A DNA stretch of 28,780 nucleotides, taken from the IMG/VR virus record IMGVR_UViG_3300040801_000798, positions 1-28,780 of that record; one strand, written 5' to 3'. Below the pieces are notes generated by a model. That model searched no databases, was not told the origin of the DNA, and worked only from the letters and a program-made list of their open reading frames with translations. Shown one piece after another: positions 13,146-20,209 of the stretch; the first letter of the stretch is position 1; every line of letters starts with the position of its first letter. Origin of the DNA: a virus. The position numbers were made by a program, and so were the translations under genes.

Positions 13146-13570
13146 GTTGGACCGCAGCAATACCCATCGTCGGGTCCATCATCGAGTCGTTCAACGGCTG
13201 GAGGGAGCGACGCCATGAGATCAAGCTGAAGCAGCACGAGGTCAAGATCAAGGAGGTCGAGGTCGAGGGCGAGGTGAAAGTCGCCAAGGCCACCGCCGAG
13301 ATCCAGATGCTCCACCAGAGGGCCACCGCCGATATCGACTGGGAGCTCCTACATATCCAGAACGCCGGCTGGCGGGACGACGGGGTCACCGTCTACACGC
13401 TCGTCTTGCTGACGGCTCTCTTCGTTCCCTACACGCAGCCCTATGTCCGGGACGGCTTCGAGATCCTCGGTGAGCTCCCGATGTGGTTCCAGGTGATGGT
13501 CGCCATCGTTTGGAGTGCGCCGTTCGGGGTCCGGGTGTTCGACAACTTCCAGAAGCTGGTTCGGACATGA
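13142..13570 (+). CDS. Putative holin-like membrane protein, 142 aa
   Basis: The first part (IPIVGSIIESFNGWRERRHE) is a hydrophobic helix followed by a long charged helix (KLKQHEVKIKEVEVEGEVKV). The second half has WRDDGVTVYTLVLLTALFVP and MWFQVMVAIVWSAPFGVRVF, two membrane segments. This layout, with E/K-rich helix then a W+DD motif then two TM helices, resembles the three-TM holins of gene-transfer agents and related phages (GTA_holin_3TM type, from memory). A holin would release the amidase (7560-7991). A structural membrane role is the alternative. Overlap with the previous gene is four bases. Confidence 0.5.
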   Translation: MSWTAAIPIVGSIIESFNGWRERRHEIKLKQHEVKIKEVEVEGEVKVAKATAEIQMLHQRATADIDWELLHIQNAGWRDDGVTVYTLVLLTALFVPYTQPYVRDGFEILGELPMWFQVMVAIVWSAPFGVRVFDNFQKLVRT

Positions 13571-13845
13571 ACTGGTTCAAGAAGTGGATCAACAAGCCTC
13601 CGCCCCAAACCGAAAACGATAACGGCTTACTGGCTTTCATCCTGATCGTCGCGTCCTTGATGGCCCTGGCGTTCCTCCTGCCGTCCGCCGACGCCGAGGA
13701 GCTCTCATGCAGGGACGAGGTCGAGGCCGCGTACATCCAAGGTCGGATCGACTCGGCGCTAACGTTTCGAGAGCTCTGCATCAAGGGCCACACCTTCAAA
13801 GAGGGCACCGCAGCCTACCGCTGTGGGCCCACCCTTTCTCTCTAA
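13567..13845 (+). CDS. Small exported or membrane-anchored protein, 92 aa
   Basis: ATG 13567 overlaps the previous stop. A hydrophobic segment at about residues 21-38 (LLAFILIVASLMALAFLL) precedes PSADAEE, which would suit signal-peptidase cleavage after an A-D-A motif. The remainder has three cysteines (SCRDEVEAAYIQGR, LCIKGHTF, AYRCGP), consistent with an oxidised periplasmic domain. It directly follows the holin-like gene, so a spanin or other lysis accessory role is possible, but I see no lipobox or long coiled coil. Function unknown. Confidence 0.5.
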   Translation: MNWFKKWINKPPPQTENDNGLLAFILIVASLMALAFLLPSADAEELSCRDEVEAAYIQGRIDSALTFRELCIKGHTFKEGTAAYRCGPTLSL

Positions 13846-13860
13846 CAAGAGGTACTACCT

Positions 13861-14565
13861 ATGTTTGATCGCATCCGCGACTGGTTCCGTTCGCTCTTCG
13901 GAAATGACGAACCGACCCCCGCCCCCCAGCCCGTCCCGCCGGTCACCGATGTGACCCCTCCGGCAGACACCGAAGTGCCGCCGACGGTAGGGCCGGTTGA
14001 TCCCGCCCCGATGCCGCCCAACGTGCCCGAACCGGACCAGCCGGAAGTTCCGGGGTCTCCCATCGTCCTTGAGCCGGGGGAAGAAGTCCCGAGCATCGAG
14101 CTCGATGACGGTTCGGTCTACGTGCCGCCTCATGTGATCCGCCGTCCCGGCAGCATCATCTCCCAGGTCCGCCAGGGTGGTACCAAGGGTCCGGACTTTG
14201 AGCCCTCCCGCAGGGGGACCGATACCGAGGTTCCGTTCCCGGATCTCTACGGCGGCTCGTTCGGTAATCACGCCCAGGGTCTCGATGCCGTGCTCCCCGG
14301 CTTGGAGTCGAGGGGGTCGTGGTATTACGAGCTTTACGCGGCGGACTTCATTGTCCGCTCTGGCACCGCCTCTGGTTCAAACGGACGGCCCGACATCCGA
14401 ATCATCCTCGAAAAGGAAACGTTCTTTCGCTTGGTGATCGCGGACCAGTACGGCAACAACCTGACGATTCCGTTCTACAACAATATGCGACGGCTGGCCT
14501 CCTTCACGTTCGTCAACCGGGGACAAGACCGCGCTCTCCAGGTCGGAACCCAGGATCTCGGGTAA
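13861..14565 (+). CDS. Proline-rich linker protein with C-terminal domain, 234 aa
   Basis: The start follows AAGAGGT. Residues 1-16 (MFDRIRDWFRSLFGND) form an amphipathic helix that could touch a membrane. Residues ~17-75 are almost all Pro, Thr, Val, Asp and Glu, a long disordered linker. Residues ~80-234 form a folded domain of mixed strands (SWYYELYAADFIVRSG, RIILEKETFFRLVIADQYGN, LTIPFYNN). I do not recognise this domain. The layout (anchor, extended linker, domain) suits a surface or membrane-tethered effector, or a virion or superinfection protein, but nothing in the sequence decides. It ends only four bases before the exonuclease. Confidence 0.6.
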   Translation: MFDRIRDWFRSLFGNDEPTPAPQPVPPVTDVTPPADTEVPPTVGPVDPAPMPPNVPEPDQPEVPGSPIVLEPGEEVPSIELDDGSVYVPPHVIRRPGSIISQVRQGGTKGPDFEPSRRGTDTEVPFPDLYGGSFGNHAQGLDAVLPGLESRGSWYYELYAADFIVRSGTASGSNGRPDIRIILEKETFFRLVIADQYGNNLTIPFYNNMRRLASFTFVNRGQDRALQVGTQDLG

Positions 14566-14568
14566 CCC

Positions 14569-15339
14569 TTGAACACTCTGCTTATTGACGCGGATGTTCT
14601 GGCCTACCAGTTCGCCTTCCGCAACACCGAGTCGTGGAAGTGGGACGAAGAGGACGAGGAGGTCACCGAGAGGCTACAACCAGAGAAAGCAAAAAAAGAG
14701 GTTGAGCTATTCATCGGTGACCTCCGGGATCACCTCAAGGGCGACGAGGTGCACATCATCCTGAGTGACCGGAAGGAGAACTTCAGGAAGCAACTCGAGC
14801 CCACCTACAAGGCCACCCGCAAAGCCAAGCCGACCCTGTGGGAAGACATGAGGAGTTACCTAGAGGACTCCTCGGCCCACGGCTTCCCCGTCCACCACCT
14901 ACCGCGGCTGGAGGGGGACGACGTTCTCGGCATCATGGGGACACACCCAAAGCGAGGCCGGCGGTCCATCATCGTCTCCATCGACAAAGACATGAAGACC
15001 GTCCCGTGTCGTCTCTTCCTATTCAACAAACCCGACGACGGTGTGCGCCACATCGACCGCGACGAGGCTGTCCGATTCCACATGCTCCAGACGCTCACGG
15101 GCGATGCTGTGGATGAGTACAAGGGTATTCCAGGGGTCGGCCCGAAGAAGGCGGAGCGGCATCTCGACGGTGTTCCACGGGAGGATCTATGGGACGCCGT
15201 CGTGGAGCTCTACTCCAAATACAACATGACCGAAGAAGATGCGCTCCTCCAAGCGAGGCTCGCGTACATCCTACAACACGGTGACTACCGCAAAGGAGGC
15301 ATTCGCCTATGGAAACCCAAACTCAACACGCGCCCGTAA
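14569..15339 (+). CDS. 6: 5'-3' exonuclease (T7 gp6-like), TTG start
   Basis: Removes RNA primers and degrades host DNA to supply nucleotides. It opens at TTG 14569, and NTLLIDADVLAYQ contains the first metal-binding aspartates. YKATRKAKPTLWEDM is the flexible arch, LEGDDVLGIMG and SIDKDMKTVPCRLF carry further acidic ligands, and GDAVDEYKGIPGVGPKKAER is the helix-hairpin-helix DNA clamp. The end (LAYILQHGDYRKGGIRLWKP) matches the T7 gp6 C-terminus. 256 residues against about 300 in T7. The rare start and the weak ribosome site suggest low translation or coupling to the previous gene. The end overlaps the next gene by 31 bases. Confidence 0.93.
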   Translation: MNTLLIDADVLAYQFAFRNTESWKWDEEDEEVTERLQPEKAKKEVELFIGDLRDHLKGDEVHIILSDRKENFRKQLEPTYKATRKAKPTLWEDMRSYLEDSSAHGFPVHHLPRLEGDDVLGIMGTHPKRGRRSIIVSIDKDMKTVPCRLFLFNKPDDGVRHIDRDEAVRFHMLQTLTGDAVDEYKGIPGVGPKKAERHLDGVPREDLWDAVVELYSKYNMTEEDALLQARLAYILQHGDYRKGGIRLWKPKLNTRP

Positions 15340-15974
15340 ACTGGGACTACCCTCTCTTCCGAAAGAGCGACGGCGCGGTAGTGGTCCGCATTGATCCGGT
15401 GCCCCCCGACGAGTTGAGGAAGAATGTCTGGTTCGAAGGTGAGGAAACGTGCTGGCGTTATTATAACGATGGCCGATGCTGCGGAATCCCCGCGAGAGAC
15501 CTCACGAACTTCCCTCCCGACGTTCCTGAGGTTGACGGCCCAGGCTCGATGACGGTTACGTTCGTCCCCGCCGGTCGCTTCGAGTACGCCCAGGATCCTG
15601 AGCGCGTCACCCAGCCGACCCGCGGGGACTACCAGCCGGAAGACGACCTCGAGTTCCTATCCATCGACTGGCTCATCGATCTCCACGAGACGACCTGCAA
15701 CGCCGCCCAGCACACCATGTTGAGGAAGAACCACGACTACACCGCTGGTAGCGACAACGTGTTCGCCAACTTCGAAGGGTCTTCGAGCTTCGGCATCCAT
15801 CCCATCATGGGGATCATCTTGCGCCTGACGGACAAGCTCAAGCGGATCGAGACGTTCGTCACCAAGGGGACGCTCAAGGTCAAGGGCGAGGGTGTAGACG
15901 ACGCCATCGAGGACGCAATCAACTACCTCATCCTTATCAAAGGTCTGGTTCGCAAGGAGCAAGCCAACCAATAG
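15309..15974 (+). CDS. DUF1599/Nmad1-domain protein with N-terminal extension
   Basis: The C-terminal ~100 residues match DUF1599 (nucleotide-modification-associated domain 1): a RKNHDYTAGSDNVFANF motif, then the helix IHPIMGIILRLTDKLKR, and VDDAIEDAINYLILIKGLV. In phages this all-helical domain is linked to DNA base modification or nucleotide handling, with no proven reaction that I know of. Residues ~1-110 form an extra domain (VWFEGEETCWRYYNDGRCCG, then MTVTFVPAGRFEYA) that I cannot place and that is absent from standalone DUF1599 proteins. The start overlaps the exonuclease end. The stop TAG lies inside the third TAGGTGGGGC element. Confidence 0.8.
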   Translation: METQTQHAPVNWDYPLFRKSDGAVVVRIDPVPPDELRKNVWFEGEETCWRYYNDGRCCGIPARDLTNFPPDVPEVDGPGSMTVTFVPAGRFEYAQDPERVTQPTRGDYQPEDDLEFLSIDWLIDLHETTCNAAQHTMLRKNHDYTAGSDNVFANFEGSSSFGIHPIMGIILRLTDKLKRIETFVTKGTLKVKGEGVDDAIEDAINYLILIKGLVRKEQANQ

Positions 15975-15981
15975 GTGGGGC
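15971..15981 (+). promoter_or_regulatory. Candidate phage RNA polymerase promoter, copy 3
   Basis: ATAGGTGGGGC, the same core as at 3481-3490 and 5992-6001, sits at the boundary between replication and structural genes, where a late T7-type promoter is expected. Upstream bases (AAGCCAACCA) match the other copies only weakly (GCC). Confidence 0.5.
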
Positions 15982-15987
15982 AAAGAG

Positions 15988-16016
15988 GGGAACCTTCGGT
16001 ATTTCCGAGGGTTCCC
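15988..16016 (+). terminator. Strong 12-bp hairpin in the late leader
   Basis: GGGAACCTTCGG pairs fully with CCGAGGGTTCCC (one G-U pair) around the loop TATTT, followed by TTCCGATTCT rather than a run of T. It lies seven bases after the candidate promoter core at 15971-15981 and 23 before the next gene. With no T-tract it may terminate poorly; an RNase III site or a stabilising 5' cap for the late transcript is as likely. Confidence 0.5.
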
Positions 16017-16038
16017 TTCCGATTCTAAGGAGAAACCG

Positions 16039-16227
16039 ATGGACGCCATTCCCCCGCTTTCAGTAGATCTGATCGCCGAGCTCGATGTGCTTTACCCGCC
16101 GATCACCGCCAAGGAAGTCCTCTTGAAGAGCTCAGAGGAAATCCGTCAGCGGGCTGGAGCCAGGGCGGTCGTTGAGTATCTCCTCCAAAAGCTCGAACTC
16201 GAGAAGGAAGAAGACCTCAATGTGTAG
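16039..16227 (+). CDS. Small hypothetical protein before the portal module, 62 aa
   Basis: AAGGAG precedes ATG 16039. The sequence (LSVDLIAELDVLYPPITAKE and RAVVEYLLQKLELEKEEDL) is helical and acidic. Small helical proteins of this kind commonly open the structural operon in T7 relatives, but I know no function. The stop overlaps the next start (ATGTGTAG). Confidence 0.65.
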   Translation: MDAIPPLSVDLIAELDVLYPPITAKEVLLKSSEEIRQRAGARAVVEYLLQKLELEKEEDLNV

Positions 16228-16441
16228 CTCTCCCTCACCCCCTCAGACAAACACGCAGCCCGAGCAAAAGCCTCTGCGGATTCTCTTGGGCCGCGACCGC
16301 TTCGACAAGATGGGCGGCGGCGGAGGCTCACCTGCGGTAAACGCCGGAGTACTGCTCAGCCGGAACTTCCGTTCTACCGCTAACGGGCCTCTCCAGTCTA
16401 CCGTTCCGCCCTCCGGCGCTGGCCTCAACATTTCACCGTGA
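16220..16441 (+). CDS. Proline/glycine-rich protein, possible T7 gp7.3 counterpart, 73 aa
   Basis: ATG 16220, with AGGAAG upstream, gives MCSSPSPPQTNTQPEQKPLR, then a GGGGGS loop and the end VPPSGAGLNISP. The C-terminal SGAGLNI resembles the SGGGINI end of T7 gp7.3, a small virion protein encoded just before the portal, and the position is the same. The second-residue cysteine is not a lipobox, since no hydrophobic signal precedes it. The identification rests on position and this short tail, so it is tentative. The stop overlaps the portal GTG. Confidence 0.5.
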   Translation: MCSSPSPPQTNTQPEQKPLRILLGRDRFDKMGGGGGSPAVNAGVLLSRNFRSTANGPLQSTVPPSGAGLNISP

Positions 16442-17979
16442 TTGAGGTAGGCCAAGCACGGGAGCGATGGAACCACCTACATAGGTGCAAGTCCCAAGTA
16501 CGGCAACGCGCAGAGAAATGTGCGGCCCTCACGCTCCCGACTATCATGCCGCCCGAAGGTCACGTTGAAGGTAGCAACCTTCCCGAACCCTTCCAGTCTC
16601 TCGGCGCGAAGGCAGTCAACAATCTGAGCTCCAAGATTCTCATTGCTCTATTCCCCCCGAACACCGCTTTCTTCAAGCTAGGATTCGACCAGATCACCCA
16701 GGCCCGTATGGAAGGTGAAGGCCTCGACATCACGCGCATCCAAAAGGATCTCGCCGTGATCGAGCAGACCGTCGTCTCTCAGCTTGAGCAGACCCGACTC
16801 CGGGCCGAGATGGGCATGTGCATCAAGCACCTGCTTATTACCGGGAACTACGTAATCGATACGACTCCCAATCTCGGCTTCCGCGGCTTCGGTCTGAACC
16901 ACTTTGCGGTCAACCGTGACCCCGAAGGCGCTGTTCTTGAACTCGTGATTCGCGAAGAGGTTTCCCCTCTGACGCTCGACGACGAGACCAAGAACGCCTG
17001 TTTCAACGAGCAGGAAAAGCGCGAGTTCTCCGCCAACCCCGACGAAGATATCGAGGTGTTCACCGTCCAATACCGAGACGGGAACCAAGTCAAGGTCCGC
17101 CAGGAAATCAACAACAAGGTTGTCCCTGGCTCCGAGGGATCATACCCCCTAGACGCTCCTCGATTCGTCGCATTGCGCTGGTCCTCCATTACCGATGAGG
17201 ACTACGGGCGCGGGATGGTTGACGAGTACTACGGGGATATCCTGGCGCTTGACTCCCTGAGTCGCGACCTTCTGTTGGCTTCTTCGGCAGCAGCTAAGGT
17301 GATCTTCACGGTTGACCCTAATTCCATCCTCACCCCGCACAAGATTGCAAGCGCCAAGTCTGGCGACGTTCTCAAGGGCAATAGCGAGGAGGTAGGAACC
17401 GTCAGCGTAGACAAGATGCAGGACTTCCAGATTGTCCTGGAGCGTCTGCGCGATATCCAACGAGACCTCTCCGAGGCATTCCTCATGAACACCTCCGTCC
17501 AGCGGGACGCCGAGCGTGTCACGGCGGAAGAGATCCGCTTCATGGCCCAGGAACTCGAGGACGCCCTTGGCGGTGTCTACTCGGTTCTGGCTCAAGAGCT
17601 CCAAGTGCCTCTCCTGAGGCGCATCCTCAAGCTCTTGGCCCGCCAGAAGCTCATCCCCGATCTCCCCTCCGATGTGCAGTTGAGCATCACCACGGGGCTC
17701 GAGGCGTTGGGTAGAGGTCACGAGGTTCAGAAACTCATGCAGTTCTTCGGGGCTGCGGCACAAATCATTCCTCCCGAGCAGTTGGTCATGCGGATCAAAA
17801 CCCAAGACGTTCTCAACATCTTTGGGTCCGCCTTCGGTCTCGACACCGAGTCCATCCTACTGACGGAAGAGGAAGTCCAAGCCCAGCAGCAGCAAGCGAT
17901 GGCAGCACAGGCCATGCAGCAAGCGGCTCCTGGGGTAGCCCAAGAAATGGTACGTCAAGGAGGTAATCCCAATGGCTAA
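16438..17979 (+). CDS. 8: Head-tail connector / portal protein (T7 gp8-like)
   Basis: Forms the twelve-fold ring at the head vertex through which DNA is packaged and ejected. The 513 residues match T7 gp8 (536): NLPEPFQSLGAKAVNNLSSK early, then LALDSLSRDLLLASSAAAKV, and RDAERVTAEEIRFMAQELED, the portal's conserved 'R.TA.EI..' helix. The C-terminal Gln/Ala-rich stretch (VQAQQQQAMAAQAMQQAAPG) is flexible. The start is GTG 16438, overlapping the previous stop. Confidence 0.95.
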   Translation: MIEVGQARERWNHLHRCKSQVRQRAEKCAALTLPTIMPPEGHVEGSNLPEPFQSLGAKAVNNLSSKILIALFPPNTAFFKLGFDQITQARMEGEGLDITRIQKDLAVIEQTVVSQLEQTRLRAEMGMCIKHLLITGNYVIDTTPNLGFRGFGLNHFAVNRDPEGAVLELVIREEVSPLTLDDETKNACFNEQEKREFSANPDEDIEVFTVQYRDGNQVKVRQEINNKVVPGSEGSYPLDAPRFVALRWSSITDEDYGRGMVDEYYGDILALDSLSRDLLLASSAAAKVIFTVDPNSILTPHKIASAKSGDVLKGNSEEVGTVSVDKMQDFQIVLERLRDIQRDLSEAFLMNTSVQRDAERVTAEEIRFMAQELEDALGGVYSVLAQELQVPLLRRILKLLARQKLIPDLPSDVQLSITTGLEALGRGHEVQKLMQFFGAAAQIIPPEQLVMRIKTQDVLNIFGSAFGLDTESILLTEEEVQAQQQQAMAAQAMQQAAPGVAQEMVRQGGNPNG

Positions 17980-18130
17980 GGCCAACGCACACACAATGGA
18001 CGACAAAGACCTGCCGAAAGAAGAGGCCCCGAAAAAGGAGCCCAAGCCGGCCCCCCGTCCGCCCAAGGCCGACACCACCGGCCCGACGGTTCGGGAACTC
18101 GATAACGGCGGCAAGCTCATTCAGCGATGA
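17972..18130 (+). CDS. Small Lys/Pro-rich protein between portal and scaffold, 52 aa
   Basis: ATG 17972 has the best ribosome site in the region (AAGGAGG with a seven-base gap), placed inside the portal's last codons. The product (MAKANAHTMDDKDLPKEEAP and onward, then PAPRPPKADTTG) is disordered, with KEEAPKKEPKP runs, and ends VRELDNGGKLIQR. It ends at TGA inside the scaffold start (ATGA). It could help scaffold or portal assembly, but this is inference. Confidence 0.65.
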   Translation: MAKANAHTMDDKDLPKEEAPKKEPKPAPRPPKADTTGPTVRELDNGGKLIQR

Positions 18131-18933
18131 GTGAAGCTCTCCAGCCGGGAACGCCGGAGTACGATGCGGCTATGGTCGCCAAAGCCGAAGGGGCAGCAGC
18201 CCCCGAAAGCACTCCGCCGTCCAACGAAACGCCCGAGACGTCCGAAGAGACGCCCAAGTACGCCAACAAGTTCCAGTCAGTTGAAGATCTGGAGAAAGCG
18301 TATCTCGAGGCACAGAAGCTCATCTCCTCCGGTCAACATAAAGAGCCGCAAGCGGCTAATACCGAGGAGACCCCGCCGACCACCGACCTGCCGGAGCGCC
18401 CCGAGGCGTCCGACGAAAGCGCGGAAGACTCTGGCGGGATCGACTTCGAGAAGTACTCCCGGTCCATCGCGGAGAATGGCGCTCTGACGGATGAAGACTA
18501 CACCGAGCTCGAGGCCAAAGGTCTCCCTCGCGGTGTGGTCGATGCGTACGTAGCCGGCCTCCAGACCCAAGCCCAGGCCCGTGTGAACGCGGTAGCCGAA
18601 GCTCTGGGTGGCGAGGAGACGTTCGAAGCAGTTCGTCAATGGGCTTCCTCGAATCTGAGCGACGACGAGTTCGCTGCCGTTCAGTCTCAGCTTCAGAACG
18701 CGAAGTCGGAGGCGGAGGTCATTCTGACCTACCAGACTCTCCAGACTCGCTACAACCAAGCGAACCCCGGCGAGGCCTCTCTCGTTACCGGGAAGACCTC
18801 GTCTACGCCGTCGGCCCGCCCGTACGGCAACAAGCAGGAGCTCACCGAAGCGATGGCGGACAAACGCTATCAGGTGGATTCCGCCTACACCAAGGAAGTC
18901 GAAGAGCGCCTCATGGCGACCGACTGGGTGTAA
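18127..18933 (+). CDS. 9: Capsid assembly scaffold (T7 gp9-like)
   Basis: Internal scaffold that shapes the procapsid and leaves before DNA entry. The 268 residues are acidic and largely helical. Typical features: an N-terminal disordered Pro/Glu-rich region, a KFQSVEDLEKAYLEAQKLIS helix, IDFEKYSRSIAENGALTDED, and a basic-aromatic end (YTKEVEERLMATDWV), as in T7-type scaffolds whose C-terminus binds the capsid shell. The position between portal and capsid agrees. The start overlaps the previous stop. Confidence 0.88.
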   Translation: MSEALQPGTPEYDAAMVAKAEGAAAPESTPPSNETPETSEETPKYANKFQSVEDLEKAYLEAQKLISSGQHKEPQAANTEETPPTTDLPERPEASDESAEDSGGIDFEKYSRSIAENGALTDEDYTELEAKGLPRGVVDAYVAGLQTQAQARVNAVAEALGGEETFEAVRQWASSNLSDDEFAAVQSQLQNAKSEAEVILTYQTLQTRYNQANPGEASLVTGKTSSTPSARPYGNKQELTEAMADKRYQVDSAYTKEVEERLMATDWV

Positions 18934-18943
18934 CACTCCTAGT

Positions 18944-18963
18944 GCGCCTCTCGGGGGCGCTTT
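18944..18963 (+). terminator. Probable intrinsic terminator after the scaffold gene
   Basis: GCGCCTC (18944-18950) pairs with GGGGCGC (18954-18960) across a three-base loop and is followed by TTT. It is short on U residues, so termination may be partial. It sits between the scaffold stop and the capsid leader. The rest of 18964-19144 is GC-rich, carries a ribosome site (AAAGGA) just before the capsid ATG, and I see no promoter in it. Confidence 0.5.
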
Positions 18964-19144
18964 ACAAGTACCCGACCCTCTCTCGCTTTCCCCTAAGTAC
19001 CTCGGACCCGCTGCGGGCGGATACCCCGAGAGAAGACGGTGAAGGCCTCGCAGTACCCTCTCATAACGAGGCCCGCATCCTCGCGGACACCCTCTGAGTG
19101 AAGAGTTCCCCCAACTCTCTCAACACTCTAAAGGAATATATCCA

Positions 19145-20128
19145 ATGGCAAACGCCAATGTTTCCCTCCAGGGTCAGAACAACGGTGCTGGCGCTGAAGA
19201 CGCTCTGTTTTACAAGCTGTTTACCGGTGAGGTTCTGACTGCGTTCTCCGCGAACAACGTCATGGAAGGCCGTCACCGCATCCGCAACATCTCCAGCGGC
19301 AAATCCGCCGCCTTCGCCAACACCGGCAAGGCCTTCGGTCGGGTCCACACTCCGGGTGAAGAAATCCTGGGTCAGAACCAACTGCACAGCGAGACCGTCA
19401 TCACGGTTGATGACCTCCTGATTGCGGACACGTTCATCGCCGACATCTACGAGGCCAAGAACCACTACGAAGTTCGTGGTGAGTACGCCAAGCAGAACGG
19501 TCTGGCGCTGGCTCGGACCTTCGACAAGCAGTCCTTCCGTGTGGCCGCGACCGCGGCTCGTGCTTCCAACAAGATCACGGGCCTTCCGGGTGGTACCTCG
19601 CTGACGCTGAGCGCCGGCTATGCCGCTGCCTCCGACGCCGCCAAGGCCCAGGAGTTCGCCGAGGCGCTGTTCACCATCCACCAGAACTTCGTCGAGAAGG
19701 ACGTCCCGCTCGAAGGCGTGTTCTGCGCCGTTCGTCCGGTTGACTACTTCCGGCTGGTCCGCAACAAGGATCTCCTGAACAAGGACTGGGGTGGCCTGGG
19801 CTCCTACGCAATGGCAGACCTGCCGATGATCGCCGGCATCCCTCTGGTGGTCACGAACCACCTGCCGTCCCAGGACGACGCTGCCAACGTGGTCGGTGGA
19901 AAGATCTCTGACAACGGAGACCTCATCCAGGACAAGTACTCCGGTGACTGGACCTCCCTCCAGGCCATCGTCATGACTCCGGAAGCTATGGGTACGGTCA
20001 AGCTGATCGACCTCGGCCTCCAGAGCGAGTACGACATCCGCCGTCAGGGTACGTTGATGGTTGCCCGCATGGCCATCGGCCAGGGCCTCCTGCGTCCCGA
20101 GTGCGCGGCTGAAATCGTCACGCCGTAA
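19145..20128 (+). CDS. 10: Major capsid protein (T7 gp10-like)
   Basis: Shell subunit of the icosahedral head (HK97-type fold). ATG 19145 follows AAAGGA. The 327 residues show T7 gp10 features: an N-terminal arm (LQGQNNGAGAEDALFYKLFT then GEVLTAFSANNVME), the SGKSAAFANTGKAFGRVHTP loop, DDLLIADTFIADIYEAKNHY, and near the C-terminus VKLIDLGLQSEYDIRRQGTL and VARMAIGQGLLRPECAAEI. The high third-position C/G and strong ribosome site suit the most abundant protein of the virion. A dedicated terminator follows. T7 makes a minor longer capsid form by frameshifting; I see no slippery run at the end here. Confidence 0.97.
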   Translation: MANANVSLQGQNNGAGAEDALFYKLFTGEVLTAFSANNVMEGRHRIRNISSGKSAAFANTGKAFGRVHTPGEEILGQNQLHSETVITVDDLLIADTFIADIYEAKNHYEVRGEYAKQNGLALARTFDKQSFRVAATAARASNKITGLPGGTSLTLSAGYAAASDAAKAQEFAEALFTIHQNFVEKDVPLEGVFCAVRPVDYFRLVRNKDLLNKDWGGLGSYAMADLPMIAGIPLVVTNHLPSQDDAANVVGGKISDNGDLIQDKYSGDWTSLQAIVMTPEAMGTVKLIDLGLQSEYDIRRQGTLMVARMAIGQGLLRPECAAEIVTP

Positions 20129-20152
20129 GCACGGCCCCCTAGTAATACCCTC

Positions 20153-20188
20153 GCCCCCTCTAGGCCTAAAAATCTGGAGGGGGCTTTT
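20153..20188 (+). terminator. Intrinsic terminator after the capsid gene
   Basis: GCCCCCTC (20153-20160) pairs with GAGGGGGC (20177-20184), with AG and CT adding to the stem, and TTTT follows. It is the clearest terminator in the window and lies where T7 has its TPhi terminator after gene 10. Partial read-through would let lower amounts of tail genes be made. Confidence 0.85.
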
Positions 20189-20209
20189 AATCTCTCCAAG
20201 GAGTCCCCT

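Noticed and set aside
20100-20135. Programmed frameshift producing a longer capsid form, as in T7
   Set aside because: No slippery heptamer or run is present near the capsid stop, and the other frame downstream is a shadow of the next gene.
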